Shown here: piece after piece, positions 1 through 7,486 of the stretch
How positions within the stretch are numbered: position 1 is the stretch's first letter
Layout: each line of letters begins with the position of its first letter
Notes under the pieces: generated by a model
What the model was told of the DNA's origin: nothing
Seen by the model: only the letters and a program-made list of their open reading frames with translations
Databases searched by the model: none
DNA from: JBGPBY01 sp041481485
GTDB lineage: Bacteria; Acidobacteriota; Terriglobia; 20CM-2-55-15
DNA length: 7,715 bases
NCBI GenBank assembly: GCA_041481485.1
Contig: JBGPBY010000357.1
Span: 1-7,715, forward strand
Reading direction: 5' to 3'
Program-made: the position numbers and the translations under genes

Positions 1-47
1 ACCGCCCACAATTTGGAAGGATTGCACTCCTCGCAATTGTGGGCGGT
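1..47. repeat. Inverted repeat, 13-bp perfect arms
   Basis: The first 13 bases (ACCGCCCACAATT) are the exact reverse complement of positions 35-47, with a 21-base loop that contains a weak inner AGGA/TCCT pairing. The right arm is shared with a second hairpin at 41-59, so the two structures are mutually exclusive. The element starts at the first base of the window and may continue outside it. It probably belongs to an intergenic palindromic repeat family; it could also terminate transcription of a gene lying to the left. Confidence 0.75.
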
Positions 48-64
48 CATAGACCGCCCCTAAA
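35..64 (-). repeat. Dispersed palindromic repeat, copy 1
   Basis: Positions 41-48 (GGGCGGTC) and 52-59 (GACCGCCC) form a perfect 8-bp stem with a 3-base loop. Read on the minus strand, this 30-base segment matches positions 7683-7712 at 26 of 30 positions. Two of the four differences are the two partners of one stem base pair, so pairing is kept. This resembles a REP-type intergenic element. No transposase that could mobilise it is visible here. Confidence 0.7.
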
Positions 65-100
65 GTGGGGAATCGCGATTACAGCTATTGTGCCGCCCTG

Positions 101-116
101 AATACGTGTGCGTATT
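101..116. promoter_or_regulatory. Short palindrome upstream of the metalloprotease gene
   Basis: AATACG-TGTG-CGTATT is a perfect 6-bp inverted repeat with a 4-base centre, about 145 bases before the likely -10 box. Its size would suit a dimeric regulator, but a 6-bp palindrome can arise by chance and no regulator gene is nearby. The rest of 65-260 shows no gene, RNA or repeat that I can support. Confidence 0.2.
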
Positions 117-260
117 TATGAAACAGCCTACTAAGCGCGACATTTCGCAATTACGGTCGCATATTACCGATCACGTGCCGCCTGGACTAGTTCAGCGAGG
201 CGATTGCCGACACCGAAGCCCGGATGCCCTTGTCTCGATGTGTTTGCCGGCGTCTTCGCA

Positions 261-266
261 TATAAT
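261..266 (+). promoter_or_regulatory. Probable -10 promoter box of the metalloprotease gene
   Basis: An exact TATAAT lies 30 bases before the start codon at 297, which would give a short leader of roughly 24 bases that includes the ribosome binding site. No good -35 hexamer is found at 16-18 bp spacing (the sequence there reads about ATGTGT); the nearest TTGCCG at 244-249 is too close. The call rests on the -10 match and its position only. Confidence 0.4.
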
Positions 267-286
267 CCCGCTCAAAATTCCTGGTC

Positions 287-292
287 GAGGTG
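287..292 (+). promoter_or_regulatory. Ribosome binding site fixing the start at 297
   Basis: GAGGTG lies 4 bases before the ATG at 297 (GAGG ends 6 bases before it), a good Shine-Dalgarno match. It supports this start, which also places a signal peptide at the N-terminus. Confidence 0.75.
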
Positions 293-296
293 ATTC

Positions 297-3011
297 ATGA
301 TTCAGAAGCGCAGATTGGCAATGTGGGGTCTTGCGGCTGCGGGCATCGCAGTTTTCGTTCTTGGCATATCGGCGCAAGAGGTGGTTCGCGTCATTTCCCA
401 GGCTGTCGTGACGCCCGCCGATCCGATCTGGGCGCAGGATCCTCAAACGCCGCCGGAAGGCGATAACCCGCCGGATAACGCTGGAGGAAACCGGGGAAAC
501 CAGGCAGGACGGGGCGCCGGAGCGCCGGCGCAGCCGCGTCCCTATAACCAAGTCATCACGGCCAACGCGAAAACGGATGACGGTGTTTTCAAGGTTCACC
601 GGATCAACGACCAGCTCTTCTATGAGATTCCCAAAAAGGAACTGGGAAAGGATTTTCTCTGGGTCAATCAACTGAAGCGCACGGTTAATGGTTCCGGCTA
701 CGGCGGGCAGGCAGCAGGGAACCGAGTCGTGCGTTGGGAGCTTTACAACAACCGCGTGCTGTTGAAAGTTGTGGACTACAGCGTTGTCGCGGATCCATCC
801 ACTCCGATTTCCGGGGCGGTTGCCGCTGCGAACAACCCCTCCATCATACGGTCATATAACGTGGCGGCCTTCAGTCCCGCCGGCGATCCCGTGATTGACG
901 TCACGCAACTTTTCACAACCGAAGTGCCGGAACTTTCGGTTCGAAGCCAGGTCAACGGTGGCCGCGGCTTCGATGGGGCACGGACGTTCATCGAAAAGGT
1001 CGTTTCTTTTCCGGAAAACATCAACGTTGAGGTCACTCAGACATTCACGGCGCCTCTCGATGCAGGAGCCGCCGGCGGAGCCGATGCTGGAGCGGGACGA
1101 GGACGCGGACGTGGGAACAGTTTCACGGTTGTTGCTGCCTACAGCATGGTGAAACTTCCGGAAAAGCCCATGATGGGCCGTCTGTTCGACGAACGAGTTG
1201 GCTACTTTACGCAAAGCATGATCGACTACAGCCGCGACGAGCATCGCGCACAGGAGCGCACGTTCATCACGCGGTACCGTCTCGAAAAGAAGGATCCCGG
1301 CTCTGCTGTCTCCGAGCCTGTGAAGCCGATCGTTTACTACATCGATCCTGCGACTCCGACGAAATGGGTTCCTTACATCAAGAAGGGAATTGAAGACTGG
1401 CAGCCGGCATTTGAAGCTGCGGGATTCCGCAACGCGATTGTTGCGCGAGAGGCGCCAAAGGATGATCCCGACTGGAGCGCTGAAGATGCGCGCTACTCGG
1501 TGGTTCGCTGGCTTCCATCCACGACGGAGAACGCATCTGGGCCGAATGTCCACGATCCGAGATCCGGAGAGATTCTCGAAGCCGATGTCCAGTTCTACCA
1601 TAACGTGCAAAACCTTCAGAAGAACTGGTACTTCGTTCAGGTCGGCCCGCTCGATCCGCGCGCTCAGAAGCTTCCGCTTCCCGACGACTTGATGGGCGAG
1701 CTGTTGCGTTTCGTCGTCGCTCACGAAATCGGTCATACGCTCGGGCTTCAACACAACATGAAGGCGAGCTCGATCTACACGCTGGAGCAGATCCGCGACA
1801 AGAACTTCCTGAAGCAGTACGGTCACTCGCCGTCAATCATGGATTACTCGCGCTTCAACTACGTCGTTCAGCCCGAGGATGGTATTCCCGCGGCGGACCT
1901 CATTCCGAAAATTGGTGAATACGACAAGTGGGCAATCCATTGGGGGTACGCTCCGATTTCATCCGCCAAAACATCGGACGATGAACAGGCGCAACTCAAC
2001 AAGTGGTCGAGCGAGCAGGACGCCAAGCCGCAGTATCGTTTCTCCACCGCGAATGCGGGGTCGAGCGACCCCGGCGACAATACCGAGGCGGTAGGCGACG
2101 GCGACGCCGTGCACGCGACCGCGCTGGGTCTCAGGAATCTTCAGCGCGTCGCAGATATGTTGCTGACGGCGACCACGGGCAAGCAAGGCGATCCTTATGA
2201 CGAGTTGACTGAAGTCTACGGACGTATGATCGGACAATGGACGACCGAAATGAATCACGTCACGCAGGTTGTCGGAGGGTTCCTGTCGCAACAGAAACAC
2301 ATCGGCCAGACCGGTGTGCGGTTCACTCCCGTGCCGAAAGCAAAGCAGGCCGAAGCCGTAAAGTTTCTGCTCGACAACGCCTTCCAGACGCCGCAGTTCA
2401 TGGTCAGGCCGGATATCATTCGCCTGATCCAACCGACTGGCGCCATCGCGCGCGTGCGCACGGCCCAGAACTCTGTGATGAACTCACTCCTGCAGAACGC
2501 ACGGCTCGATCGCCTGATCGAACAGGCCGCAGTCGATGGTGCGGCTGCATACGCTCCCGTTCAGTTCCTGGCGGATCTTCGTGGCGGAATCTGGAGCGAG
2601 TTGAGGACACCTGCCGCTTCCATCGATTCGTACCGCCGTAACACACAGCGCATCTACCTCGATACTATCGATAACCGGCTCAACAGCGGCACCGAGCCTT
2701 CGGTCGAAATACGCGCTCTGCTCAAAGGTGAACTCCGCGCCCTTCGAGGCCAGCTTGTCGCCGCGATTCCTGCAGCGACGGATCGTGCCACGCGCCTGCA
2801 CCTCGAGGATTCGCGCGATGCAATCGACGAGATTCTCGATCCTCGTGCGATGCGAACTCGTGGAAACGCCGGCGCCGGAGGCGGCGGAGGAGCAGGGCGC
2901 GGATACTCGGACTCCGTTCGCGTTCTGGATTCTTCAGCCCGCTTCGACTATGAAAACGATCCGTTCCTGCAGCGGCCCACATCCTGCTGGCCGGATTACG
3001 AGATTCGCTGA
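297..3011 (+). CDS. Secreted zinc-dependent metalloprotease, DUF5117/DUF4953 family
   Basis: Predicted exported zinc peptidase of 904 residues. Residues 1-26 form a signal peptide (basic MIQKRR, a hydrophobic stretch, then GISAQ), followed by a Pro/Gly/Asn-rich linker to about residue 82. The next part, to about 335, resembles the DUF5118 and DUF5117 regions usual in this family. The catalytic part has the metzincin zinc site HEIGHTLGLQH (His476, Glu477, His480, Gly483, His486) and a Met-turn SIMDY with Met515. The helical C-terminal region (about 600-850) agrees with the DUF4953 layout. The length is normal for the family and all catalytic residues are present. Gly/Ala/Arg-rich inserts lie at about 254-274 and 857-869. 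Substrate and physiological role are not known from the sequence; members are common in Acidobacteriota and Bacteroidota. The gene has its own likely promoter and is followed by a long palindrome. The family call is from memory of the motif and architecture. Confidence 0.92.
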   Translation: MIQKRRLAMWGLAAAGIAVFVLGISAQEVVRVISQAVVTPADPIWAQDPQTPPEGDNPPDNAGGNRGNQAGRGAGAPAQPRPYNQVITANAKTDDGVFKVHRINDQLFYEIPKKELGKDFLWVNQLKRTVNGSGYGGQAAGNRVVRWELYNNRVLLKVVDYSVVADPSTPISGAVAAANNPSIIRSYNVAAFSPAGDPVIDVTQLFTTEVPELSVRSQVNGGRGFDGARTFIEKVVSFPENINVEVTQTFTAPLDAGAAGGADAGAGRGRGRGNSFTVVAAYSMVKLPEKPMMGRLFDERVGYFTQSMIDYSRDEHRAQERTFITRYRLEKKDPGSAVSEPVKPIVYYIDPATPTKWVPYIKKGIEDWQPAFEAAGFRNAIVAREAPKDDPDWSAEDARYSVVRWLPSTTENASGPNVHDPRSGEILEADVQFYHNVQNLQKNWYFVQVGPLDPRAQKLPLPDDLMGELLRFVVAHEIGHTLGLQHNMKASSIYTLEQIRDKNFLKQYGHSPSIMDYSRFNYVVQPEDGIPAADLIPKIGEYDKWAIHWGYAPISSAKTSDDEQAQLNKWSSEQDAKPQYRFSTANAGSSDPGDNTEAVGDGDAVHATALGLRNLQRVADMLLTATTGKQGDPYDELTEVYGRMIGQWTTEMNHVTQVVGGFLSQQKHIGQTGVRFTPVPKAKQAEAVKFLLDNAFQTPQFMVRPDIIRLIQPTGAIARVRTAQNSVMNSLLQNARLDRLIEQAAVDGAAAYAPVQFLADLRGGIWSELRTPAASIDSYRRNTQRIYLDTIDNRLNSGTEPSVEIRALLKGELRALRGQLVAAIPAATDRATRLHLEDSRDAIDEILDPRAMRTRGNAGAGGGGGAGRGYSDSVRVLDSSARFDYENDPFLQRPTSCWPDYEIR

Positions 3012-3033
3012 GGGGAGTCGGGTTTTCTTCCCC

Positions 3034-3057
3034 TGTAGGCGCGGCCTATGAAGCTGC
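3034..3057 (+). repeat. Dispersed palindromic repeat, decayed copy
   Basis: Positions 3033-3051 match 7682-7700 at 18 of 19 bases (shared core TGTAGGCGCGG, then CTATGA). The downstream arm has diverged, yet 3041-3045 (GCGGC) can still pair with 3053-3057 (GCTGC) if one G-U pair is allowed. It lies 22 bases after the metalloprotease stop codon and directly before the 156-base palindrome. Confidence 0.6.
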
Positions 3058-3069
3058 GAGTGGCTGTAT

Positions 3070-3225
3070 GGGAGGTCTATCAAGAAATCCCTCTCCCAAC
3101 GGGAGAGGGGGCCGCACGGCGGCCGGTGAGGGGTACCACAAGTAACAATATTTACGTGTGGTACCCCTCACCCGGCCTTCGGCCGCCCTCTCCCGTTGGG
3201 AGAGGGATTTCTTGATAGACCTCCC
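3070..3225. repeat. 156-base nested palindrome (REP/MITE-like element)
   Basis: The outer arms 3070-3109 and 3186-3225 are perfect 40-bp reverse complements. A second perfect 16-bp pair is formed by 3125-3140 and 3157-3172 around a 16-base AT-rich loop (3141-3156). Between these pairs each arm carries its own small hairpin: GGCCGC-ACG-GCGGCC at 3110-3124 and CGGCC-TTC-GGCCG at 3173-3185. Each 40-bp arm also contains a 9-bp hairpin, CCCTCTCCC with loop AAC or GTT and then GGGAGAGGG (3089-3109 and 3186-3206). It reads as two copies of one GC-rich palindromic unit placed head to head. There is no coding content and no clear target-site duplication. The structure would probably end transcription in both directions, which would separate the two + strand genes. 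Confidence 0.9.
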
Positions 3226-3281
3226 CTAAGAAAACCCGGTGCTGGCCGTTATCTGTCGTGTGGAGAATTGTCCAAATCGAC

Positions 3282-3288
3282 GGAGGTG
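3282..3288 (+). promoter_or_regulatory. Ribosome binding site fixing the start at 3291
   Basis: GGAGGTG sits just before the ATG at 3291 (GGAGG ends 4 bases before it). The in-frame ATG at 3258 has no comparable site, so 3291 is preferred. I see no convincing promoter between 3226 and 3281. Confidence 0.8.
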
Positions 3289-3290
3289 AA

Positions 3291-5384
3291 ATGAACGCGA
3301 GATTGCCGCTGACTCCAACAATCAGGACTCGAGTATGTCGGACGCATTGCTGGAGACTGTCCATCAGGACGAACCTGATGGCTGCAGCCGTACTCGTGAT
3401 CGGGTTTGTCTCGCAAACGGGCGCGCAGGGCCCTCAACTATTTGGTGTCGTCTCGGGTCAGGTGACGTCGCCGAGCGGTTCGCCGGTTCCGGATGTACTT
3501 GTCACTGCACGGACCATTCCCGCGCCAGGCCAGCCAATGAGCGCATCGACAATTCTCAATTCTTCCAAAACAGACGCGATAGGCAGATATCGCATGGAGA
3601 ATTTGCCGGCAGGCCGATACTTCATCCTGGCAGGCACGACGTACTTTCCGGGAGCTCCTACAAAGGATCGCGCCACCGTCGTTGTGATTGATCCGGGCTC
3701 CACCCGTGAAGCAATCGACATTCGCCAGCCGAGTGGCTTCAAGATCAGCGGCCGGTTGGCGATCGCACCGGCGATCGCACATTCTTCGCCCTTGATGATC
3801 GGTCTCTATTACAGTCGTGAGGATCTTCCAGCGGCCGTCATGATGGAGACGGCCCTTCGTCCCGATCTGACATTTGAGTTTCTCAACGTTCCGTCCGGTC
3901 TCACTCAAGTCCGAAGCAGCATTGGATTGCCAGTTGGGAACTCGCTGGCGTCTGTCCGCGTTGATGGCCGTGACGTCACCGGCGTGGAACTAGGAGCGGG
4001 TACGCAGGGTGTCCGTCTTTTCGGGAAGGTAATCCGCGATTCGGGGCAGAATGTTCCGCTCCCGAAACTTGTCGTGATGATGCGCGGCTCACCCGACTAC
4101 CGCACGCCGGTTAATGCCGACGGGACGTTCGAATTCCTGCGGATCAATGCCATGGCATTGCGAGGAGCATTGGAGGTTCGACCAACGGATGCAAGCGGCC
4201 TCCCCATCATCACAGGAACAGCGTGGGGAACTGCCGTCGCCGATCCCGGAGATCAGGATGTAACAGGTTTCGAAATCCCGATCGCGTTCGGAGTCGAGGT
4301 TTCCGGCCATGTTTCCATGGAGACGGGAAGCAGCCTGCCCGCTGCGTCTCCGGCCGGATCGGCTCTGCTTACAATTGAAGCGAGTGCGAGCCCGAACGGA
4401 CGCCCGCTTCGGATCGCGCAAGCCCTCACGCCCATTGGCGGTTCATTCGGTTTCCCGCTGCCAGCCGGAAATTATCAGATCGATGTGCGCAACGTTCCGG
4501 AGGGATACAAGATCAAGTCCATCACCGGCGGAGGAAGAGATCTGCTCGCGTCGCGCTATGAAATTGCTGCGGGACAGCCGGCACGCGATATTCAGATCAC
4601 GTTGACTCCGTCTGGCCTTCGAAATGGAACGATCAGTGGACGGATCCTTAACGCCGACGGGACACCCGCAATAACAGCCACGGTCGGCGCTCTGGCGGTC
4701 GAAAACACAGCGGGGCCAGTAGGAGTCGGAGGTGAACCCTGCTCTCGAGGAAATGATCCGTCGACAATCTGGCTGGGTGCGCTTTCCAGCAACGCCCAAA
4801 CCGGCAGCGATGGAAAATATAAACTTGAGGGTGTGCCCCCTGGCCGATACAAGATCGTGGTTGGCGTCGGCCTCCCGTTTCCAGGGCAGGTGCTACCCGG
4901 AGGAACGTGCGGCGTCACTCGGATCCTATCCATGGCAATGTATTACCCGGGCACAAAAGACCTGGCAACGGCCACCACCGTCAATGTGGATTCCGCCGCC
5001 GCGGTAGATCTCGAATTTCGAATGGCGTCTCCCACCTCTGCAAGCCCACTTTTCAATGTCAAAGGGCGCATCATCAGTCCGGCTCCGTTGAACACGATGG
5101 GCTATGCCTACAGCAATGAACTTCGCGTGACGCTCGGGCCTCCGACTTCCGCCGCGACCACCGCGATTGGGCGCGGTGCAGCCGTGGTGCCGTGCACGAG
5201 GCAAACCACGCTCCTTGGACTCCCTGGCGCAGACGGATCATTTGAAGTGAGAAATGTCCCTCCCGGGAGCTACATCGCGTGCGTCATCATCGATGGCGGA
5301 GACTACTTCCGAATTGTCAACGGGCCCATAACGGTGAATGTTGTCGATCGGAATGTTGTCGACCTGACGTTTACGATTCGCTGA
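3291..5384 (+). CDS. Exported protein with repeated carboxypeptidase-regulatory-like domains
   Basis: Protein of 697 residues from the start chosen by its ribosome binding site. The N-terminus is a long basic stretch followed by a hydrophobic core (about 27-43) ending SQTGAQ, consistent with a signal peptide; a secreted or cell-surface location is inferred. The rest reads as about six beta-sandwich repeats: 51-147, 149-238, 241-333, 335-438, 445-577 and 587-697. Several open with a strand such as VVSGQV, ISGRL, LFGKV, VSGHV, ISGRI or VKGRI and carry a D(G/A)xGxY/F turn followed by NLPAGRY, GVPPGRY or NVPPGSY. These are hallmarks of CarboxypepD_reg/CNA_B-like domains. Repeats 1 and 5 share a further Y(F/Y)PG...K..AT segment. 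No peptidase, TonB-plug or beta-barrel part is seen, so it is not a SusC-type receptor or an active carboxypeptidase. Such proteins are abundant in Acidobacteriota, with roles in adhesion or glycan binding guessed rather than shown. Four Cys (484, 540, 635, 664) could form disulfides. Confidence 0.85.
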   Translation: MNARLPLTPTIRTRVCRTHCWRLSIRTNLMAAAVLVIGFVSQTGAQGPQLFGVVSGQVTSPSGSPVPDVLVTARTIPAPGQPMSASTILNSSKTDAIGRYRMENLPAGRYFILAGTTYFPGAPTKDRATVVVIDPGSTREAIDIRQPSGFKISGRLAIAPAIAHSSPLMIGLYYSREDLPAAVMMETALRPDLTFEFLNVPSGLTQVRSSIGLPVGNSLASVRVDGRDVTGVELGAGTQGVRLFGKVIRDSGQNVPLPKLVVMMRGSPDYRTPVNADGTFEFLRINAMALRGALEVRPTDASGLPIITGTAWGTAVADPGDQDVTGFEIPIAFGVEVSGHVSMETGSSLPAASPAGSALLTIEASASPNGRPLRIAQALTPIGGSFGFPLPAGNYQIDVRNVPEGYKIKSITGGGRDLLASRYEIAAGQPARDIQITLTPSGLRNGTISGRILNADGTPAITATVGALAVENTAGPVGVGGEPCSRGNDPSTIWLGALSSNAQTGSDGKYKLEGVPPGRYKIVVGVGLPFPGQVLPGGTCGVTRILSMAMYYPGTKDLATATTVNVDSAAAVDLEFRMASPTSASPLFNVKGRIISPAPLNTMGYAYSNELRVTLGPPTSAATTAIGRGAAVVPCTRQTTLLGLPGADGSFEVRNVPPGSYIACVIIDGGDYFRIVNGPITVNVVDRNVVDLTFTIR
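3758..3780 (+). repeat. 12-base tandem duplication within the coding sequence
   Basis: GGCGATCGCACC is followed directly by GGCGATCGCAC, encoding the duplicated residues AIAP-AIAH near position 160 of the protein. The reading frame is kept. Each unit contains the palindrome GCGATCGC. Confidence 0.6.
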
Positions 5385-5418
5385 ATTTCTCTGACTGTCA
5401 AAACACCGCGTGCGCCGC

Positions 5419-6432
5419 TCACTTCCAGACGACGAAGCCCTGGGCTGTGCCGGTACCGGCTTCGGTACGATAACAAGGGACGTAATCGATACGTTCGCCC
5501 GACAGTCCGGTTGGAAAAATGCAACCGGAGGCGGAAATCCAATTCAGCAGCTCGGAAGTTCCGTCTTTCATGAGGTTGGGATTTATCGATCGGAGATACA
5601 TTCCATCCCGGTTCTGAATGGCTTTGAACAGGGCATCGTCAAAGTCCTGGTTGATCACAAAGTGCGACATTCCGCCGGAGCCGAACACGGCCACGCGGAC
5701 ATCTCGATTCCATTCCATCAGAACCCGATGTACGAGCTGCCCCAGCTCAAAACATCGACTGGGGCGCGGTTGGTTCGGCGGGAAAAATGTGTTCGTGATG
5801 ATCGGCAGCATGGGCACTGCGCGGTCCTCCATGACGCGCCGCAGGATGAAAGCAAACGCATGCGGAGTCCCCACATGGTGGTGCGGCGACGGATGCTCCG
5901 GCCACGCGCTGGATGCCGCAAAATCCCAGCCGCTGTCGAGTCCGCGCTCAAGCAGCAGCGCGGCAAGATCCGGCAGCGCCTGGTATTCGGTTCGCTCTTT
6001 GGGACGGTTCGCCCATTCCGCTTCTCCGATGCCCGGTGGCAACGTTGCGGCACGCTCTTTAGGCAAAGGACCATTCCAAAACGTTTCGCCGTGAAAGATG
6101 GTGAAGGCCGGTTGCATCTCCGGCAGCACCAGTTCGCGCTGGTCGTTGCCGAAAACAACGCAGACATCGGGATTAACCTCTTTCCAGATCGCCGCGACCC
6201 GCGCGATCGCCCCCTGACACGCGGCATGATTGCGCGTCCGCGCTTCGAGCGAGGATCGTTCGGCGAGATTTTCGGAGCTCCGCATCGCAACGAGTTCCTC
6301 GAACGAATATTCCTTTCCCTTGAACCAGTGCTTTCGCTTCCGATCTGCAGGGACGCGAAGCATCCATTGTTCGGGCGTGGTGCTCAGCTGCGGACCGTGG
6401 GTTGTCCAGATGCCAAGAACGATTTCAGCCAT
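5419..6432 (-). CDS. Class III extradiol dioxygenase (LigB catalytic-subunit) family protein
   Basis: Predicted non-haem iron ring-cleavage dioxygenase-like protein, 337 residues, cytoplasmic (no signal peptide). Features that match the LigB fold: an N-terminal strand with His12 (GIWTTHGPQL), a PDVCVVFGNDQ strand at 88-98, a His cluster PHHHVGTPH at 183-191, GSGGMSHF with the catalytic-type His257, and GTSELLNW with Glu294, which aligns with the metal-binding Glu of LigB. The C-terminus YRTEAGTGTAQGF resembles that of single-chain relatives. The second metal ligand is a His in protocatechuate 4,5-dioxygenase (NDH motif); here the position is Gln98 (NDQ). From memory, relatives of this branch often have Gln here, so this is probably a subfamily trait and not damage. 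The substrate is unknown; a catechol-type aromatic is a guess. The start is 2 bases after the stop of the upstream binding-protein gene with no clear ribosome binding site, implying translational coupling. It ends convergently, 34 bases from the domain-repeat gene; no terminator hairpin is seen in that gap. Confidence 0.85.
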   Translation of the reverse strand: MAEIVLGIWTTHGPQLSTTPEQWMLRVPADRKRKHWFKGKEYSFEELVAMRSSENLAERSSLEARTRNHAACQGAIARVAAIWKEVNPDVCVVFGNDQRELVLPEMQPAFTIFHGETFWNGPLPKERAATLPPGIGEAEWANRPKERTEYQALPDLAALLLERGLDSGWDFAASSAWPEHPSPHHHVGTPHAFAFILRRVMEDRAVPMLPIITNTFFPPNQPRPSRCFELGQLVHRVLMEWNRDVRVAVFGSGGMSHFVINQDFDDALFKAIQNRDGMYLRSINPNLMKDGTSELLNWISASGCIFPTGLSGERIDYVPCYRTEAGTGTAQGFVVWK

Positions 6433-6434
6433 AT

Positions 6435-7481
6435 CTATCGGAATGCCATTTTGGATTTGCGATCGATTTCCGCCTTGAAGGCGCTGCCAAACAGCTTTTC
6501 GAAGAACCCTTCTTTTACCAGACGGTCCACCGCACTGTTATCCACAATGGTCTTGACGTTGAACCCTCGGAGCTGCGTCGCCCCCTGTTCTTCGGCCTGC
6601 TTTTTGATGGCAGCGACAGCGTTCGCCATGACATACGGAATGCGTTCCAGGAGGTTCTGTTTGAAATTCGCGTCGTAAATCCGTGCGACGTCGGCTTCCG
6701 TCTGTTTGTCGTAGGCGATATAGGCCTTAATCGCGAAGGCCTTGTCGTCATAGAAGCGCTTGATCGCCTCGGCATGGGCTTTGATGATGAGTTCCGGCAA
6801 TTTGGGATTTTTGGCGACGGCGGCCTTGGTGAACAGGTAAACGTTCGACGCGTAGACATCGTCATAGTCGGAAAGGTTGGCGAGGTTCTTGAATCCCTGT
6901 TCCTCGACTCTGAAGTATTGCGGTGCAGTAAGCAGCGTCGCATCGGCGCGACCGCCGACCAGCGCGGATGCGCGCGAGTTGGCATCCGGGCCCACCGCAA
7001 CCCACTGGACGTCCCTTGGTCCAATGCCAAACTTCCCGAGCAGTGCGATTGTATAGTTGTACGGCGCGTCGCCCAGCGCGCTTACCGCAAGGCGTTTGCC
7101 CTTGAGATCCTTAACAGTATTGATGTCTTTGGCTGCCATCAGCGAGAACGGACCTTTGTTCAGCATACTGCCCATGGAGACGAGGGATCCGTCACGCGAG
7201 CTCGCCTGCAGCGCCTGTTCCATCGATGAGTTGGTCATCACCGCTTCGCCGTTCGTGATCATGGCGACACCGAGATTGCCCGCGCCAAACACGAGATCCA
7301 CATCCAGACCGTATTTCTGGTAATACCCTCCTTCTTTGGCAATGAACATCGGCCACGATCCCGCGCTTCGGGTGGGGTAATTGATCGCCACTCTCTGAAG
7401 CGGGGCCTGCTGCGCCGACAGACTGATGACTGCCAACACCAATGTGGCAATTGAAATCGGCAACGCAATTCGTTTGATCAT
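6435..7481 (-). CDS. ABC-type periplasmic substrate-binding protein, NMT1/SsuA-like
   Basis: Predicted periplasmic solute-binding protein of 348 residues. The start at 7481 is chosen over the in-frame ATG at 7514 because GGAAGGGG lies 5 bases before it and because it places the signal peptide (MIKRIALP, hydrophobic to about 20, SLSA before QQ) at the N-terminus. There is no lipobox Cys, so the protein should be soluble. The mature part is typical of the NMT1/THI5-like type-2 binding fold: VAINYPTRSAGSWPMFIAKE, then GGYYQKYGLDVDLVF (residues 31-65), NTVKDLKGKRLAVS (121-134), and GGRADATLL with PQYFRVEEQGFKNL (177-200). Relatives bind sulfonates, nitrate, thiamine precursors or aromatic acids, so the ligand cannot be assigned. 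It forms a tight pair with the downstream LigB-like gene, suggesting an aromatic or related ligand, but this is inference. No permease or ATPase gene is present beside it. Confidence 0.9.
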   Translation of the reverse strand: MIKRIALPISIATLVLAVISLSAQQAPLQRVAINYPTRSAGSWPMFIAKEGGYYQKYGLDVDLVFGAGNLGVAMITNGEAVMTNSSMEQALQASSRDGSLVSMGSMLNKGPFSLMAAKDINTVKDLKGKRLAVSALGDAPYNYTIALLGKFGIGPRDVQWVAVGPDANSRASALVGGRADATLLTAPQYFRVEEQGFKNLANLSDYDDVYASNVYLFTKAAVAKNPKLPELIIKAHAEAIKRFYDDKAFAIKAYIAYDKQTEADVARIYDANFKQNLLERIPYVMANAVAAIKKQAEEQGATQLRGFNVKTIVDNSAVDRLVKEGFFEKLFGSAFKAEIDRKSKMAFR

Positions 7482-7486
7482 AAGAT

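Noticed and set aside
88..300. Small + strand frame ending in an ATGA overlap with the metalloprotease start (TTG at 88 or ATG at 118)
   Set aside because: The ATGA overlap is suggestive of a leader peptide, but there is no ribosome binding site, the likely -10 box lies inside it, and the peptide looks random.
852..1826. Minus-strand open frame (324 codons) inside the metalloprotease gene
   Set aside because: Lies opposite the conserved zinc peptidase region; the composition is typical of an antisense frame and no domain is recognised.
3011..3034. Possible simple terminator right after the metalloprotease stop (AGGGGA with TCCCCT)
   Set aside because: The stem is only 6 bp with a 12-base loop and no T-run follows; the large palindrome downstream is a better candidate.
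3070..3225. CRISPR array or insertion sequence at the palindrome
   Set aside because: There are no regularly spaced direct repeats with unique spacers, no transposase frame and no clear target-site duplication.
5410..6678. Long + strand open frame (422 codons) opposite the LigB-like gene and the end of the binding-protein gene
   Set aside because: It runs antisense across the junction of two well-recognised genes, its translation matches no family I know, and it has no ribosome binding site. It is explained by GC-biased codon use on the other strand.
6402..7229. + strand open frame (275 codons) opposite the binding-protein gene
   Set aside because: Antisense shadow of a gene with a clear family match and signal peptide; no independent support.
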